DNA of 64,000 bases from Chitinophaga tropicalis (lineage in GTDB: Bacteria > Bacteroidota > Bacteroidia > Chitinophagales > Chitinophagaceae). This document shows, one piece after another, positions 62,844 through 64,000 of the stretch. The notes under the pieces are model-generated. The model was given only the letters and a program-made list of their open reading frames with translations. It made no database searches and was not told the DNA's origin. A program made the position numbers and the translations under genes. The stretch covers positions 1,364,001 to 1,428,000 of the forward strand of contig NZ_WRXN01000001.1 in assembly GCF_009758205.1 (NCBI RefSeq), written 5' to 3'. The number at the start of each line of letters is the position of its first letter. Positions within the stretch are counted from its first letter, which is position 1.

Positions 62844-64000
62844 ATGGCTCGCTCTACCAATTTTTTAGAAGGAATCGATGGGCAAGTATGGTCATCGACT
62901 CAAAAGGCAATCTCCTCAAACTCAATCGAGAATGTCGAGGCTTTTATTTCTTTTTTTCGTTCAATTATTCGTAAAAGTGTTGACTACCGAAAGCTCCAGT
63001 ATTTTCAGCAGTACATATTTTTTCCTTCTCGGATTTATATTGAAATAACAGCTAAGTCGACTGGATCGACACTATACTCTGGATTAGCAAACACAATCTT
63101 GCCTATATTACCGTTACATCTTAAAGAAGTAATATGGTTTGAATTAGGCTTTTATTCAGAGAATGCCAAGACGACTGATGAGAAGGAGCTTTTAAATCAA
63201 TTTTATTATCACGCATTTGTTAGTTTTAACGATTTCTTTTATATTCTATCCCGTAAGCAAGATTGGGCGTTGTTGAAAGTTGCGTTGAATTATTTTCAAC
63301 AACTTCCCAATGAGATCTTTGATGATTTATTTCAGAAGAGATTAGCGTTGGATGACCTTAAGAGATCGAATGTTGACAGCCAGAACGATCAGCAAATTAA
63401 AGTCATAAGCAAAGAACTTGAAATCACAGGAAAGTTTGCTGAATATAAAAGGCGCACCTTGTTAGCTCTCCGTTATTGGTTATGGTTTCTATACGCAGAA
63501 GACCTAATTAAGCCGGAACAGTTGATGGATATTTTTACCGAGTTAAATGAATTTCGCTACAGTCCCGATGATGAGGTGGCCGATTTGCTATTTTTCCGAA
63601 CCCAAGATCTTCGTAAATACATGGGATGGGAGAATTGGGACTTTACGGCTCGACCAGACGGAAAAATTTACTATCCTCCAATGGCATCCGACTGGATGAC
63701 AATGGGGTTTCTATTGGATCGAATAGTTAATAATAATGCGCGCTTTGAAACTATAGCTGTTCCTACCGAATTGCTTGGAAGTGTGAAGGATTTAAAATTA
63801 TCATTTAATGAGGAGGCTAATCGAATTTTAAATGATTTTACAAGATGGAATAAGATTTTTTCGCTTTCTAATAAACAGGAGTTTTTGGATCGATTGGATG
63901 CGTTACTTAATTCGGTGGCAAGGGTAGAAAGGAGAGTTATAGGAGAAAAGGAACGTAATATTGCGGATGCTGCTTTAAGCCCCCAAAAAATTAGTGATTT
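62844..64000 (+). CDS. large hypothetical protein (partial, runs off the right edge)
   Basis: ATG 62844 opens a frame of at least 385 codons with no stop before the window ends. It starts MARSTNFLEGIDGQVWSSTQ and is helical, with aromatic-rich stretches (YRKLQYFQQYIFFPSRIYIE, ALRYWLWFLYAEDLI, YMGWENWDFTARPDGKIYY) and no signal peptide. I recognise no family. The 2-base gap to the membrane protein and the same AT-rich codon use mark it as the second gene of that operon. The C-terminal domain, which may carry the activity, is missing. Confidence 0.8.
   Translation, partial: MARSTNFLEGIDGQVWSSTQKAISSNSIENVEAFISFFRSIIRKSVDYRKLQYFQQYIFFPSRIYIEITAKSTGSTLYSGLANTILPILPLHLKEVIWFELGFYSENAKTTDEKELLNQFYYHAFVSFNDFFYILSRKQDWALLKVALNYFQQLPNEIFDDLFQKRLALDDLKRSNVDSQNDQQIKVISKELEITGKFAEYKRRTLLALRYWLWFLYAEDLIKPEQLMDIFTELNEFRYSPDDEVADLLFFRTQDLRKYMGWENWDFTARPDGKIYYPPMASDWMTMGFLLDRIVNNNARFETIAVPTELLGSVKDLKLSFNEEANRILNDFTRWNKIFSLSNKQEFLDRLDALLNSVARVERRVIGEKERNIADAALSPQKISD

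Overview
The window looks like a Bacteroidota chromosome, most probably Chitinophaga or a close relative. The evidence is the short RpoD that begins MRQLK, promoters of the TAnnTTTG type with an upstream TTTG, two SusC/SusD loci each headed by an ECF sigma factor and a FecR anti-sigma factor, and a type IX secretion tail on a GH9 cellulase. No tRNA, rRNA, CRISPR array or insertion sequence was recognised apart from a possible tRNA 3'-end remnant near 56.54 kb.

Layout. 1-16.9 kb is mostly housekeeping: an LptF/LptG permease (cut by the left edge), rpoD, ffh, the rpsP-rimM-trmD-rplS ribosome/tRNA cluster, tatA, gatA, a lytic transglycosylase with a Lys/Ala tail, an sdpR-sdpI pair with a clear operator, a CPA2 antiporter, a Tat-exported phospholipase C, an SDR enzyme and a SufE-like protein that lacks the catalytic cysteine. 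17.0-29.1 kb is polysaccharide-utilisation locus 1: sigma, FecR, SusC (with STN domain), SusD, GH27, GH89 and a membrane N-acetyltransferase related to lysosomal HGSNAT. 29.2-35.6 kb runs leftward: a DUF4349 protein, DNA topoisomerase III, a receiver/Cys-less thioredoxin-reductase fusion and a histidine kinase with a cyclic-nucleotide-binding domain. 35.7-43.2 kb is locus 2: sigma, FecR, SusC, SusD and a convergent GH16-like lipoprotein. 43.3-56.2 kb is mixed: an acyltransferase, a LytS/LytT two-component pair, a Crp/Fnr regulator divergent from a DJ-1/PfpI protein with a perfect CRP-type site between them, the GH9 cellulase, a lipocalin-like secreted protein, a CHAD protein, a SUKH-HEAT protein and a MaoC hydratase.

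56.5-64.0 kb reads as a different kind of DNA. It is visibly AT-richer, has weak matches to the local promoter consensus, and starts at a tRNA-3'-end-like fragment with terminator (a candidate attachment scar). It carries an HD-phosphohydrolase/HSP90-like ATPase, a membrane-anchored protein, an HNH-type nuclease protein, a four-helix membrane protein and a gene of at least 385 codons that runs off the window. I read this as the left part of an integrated island and the best candidate here for an undescribed, defence-like system, but nothing in the sequence proves the function.

How the genes work together: both SusC proteins carry N-terminal STN signalling domains, which fits ligand-dependent signalling through FecR to the neighbouring sigma factor. 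In locus 1 the GH27 and GH89 enzymes and the acetyltransferase suggest attack on a glycan with terminal alpha-galactose and alpha-GlcNAc or alpha-GlcN. The receiver/oxidoreductase and the kinase beside it look like one signalling unit.
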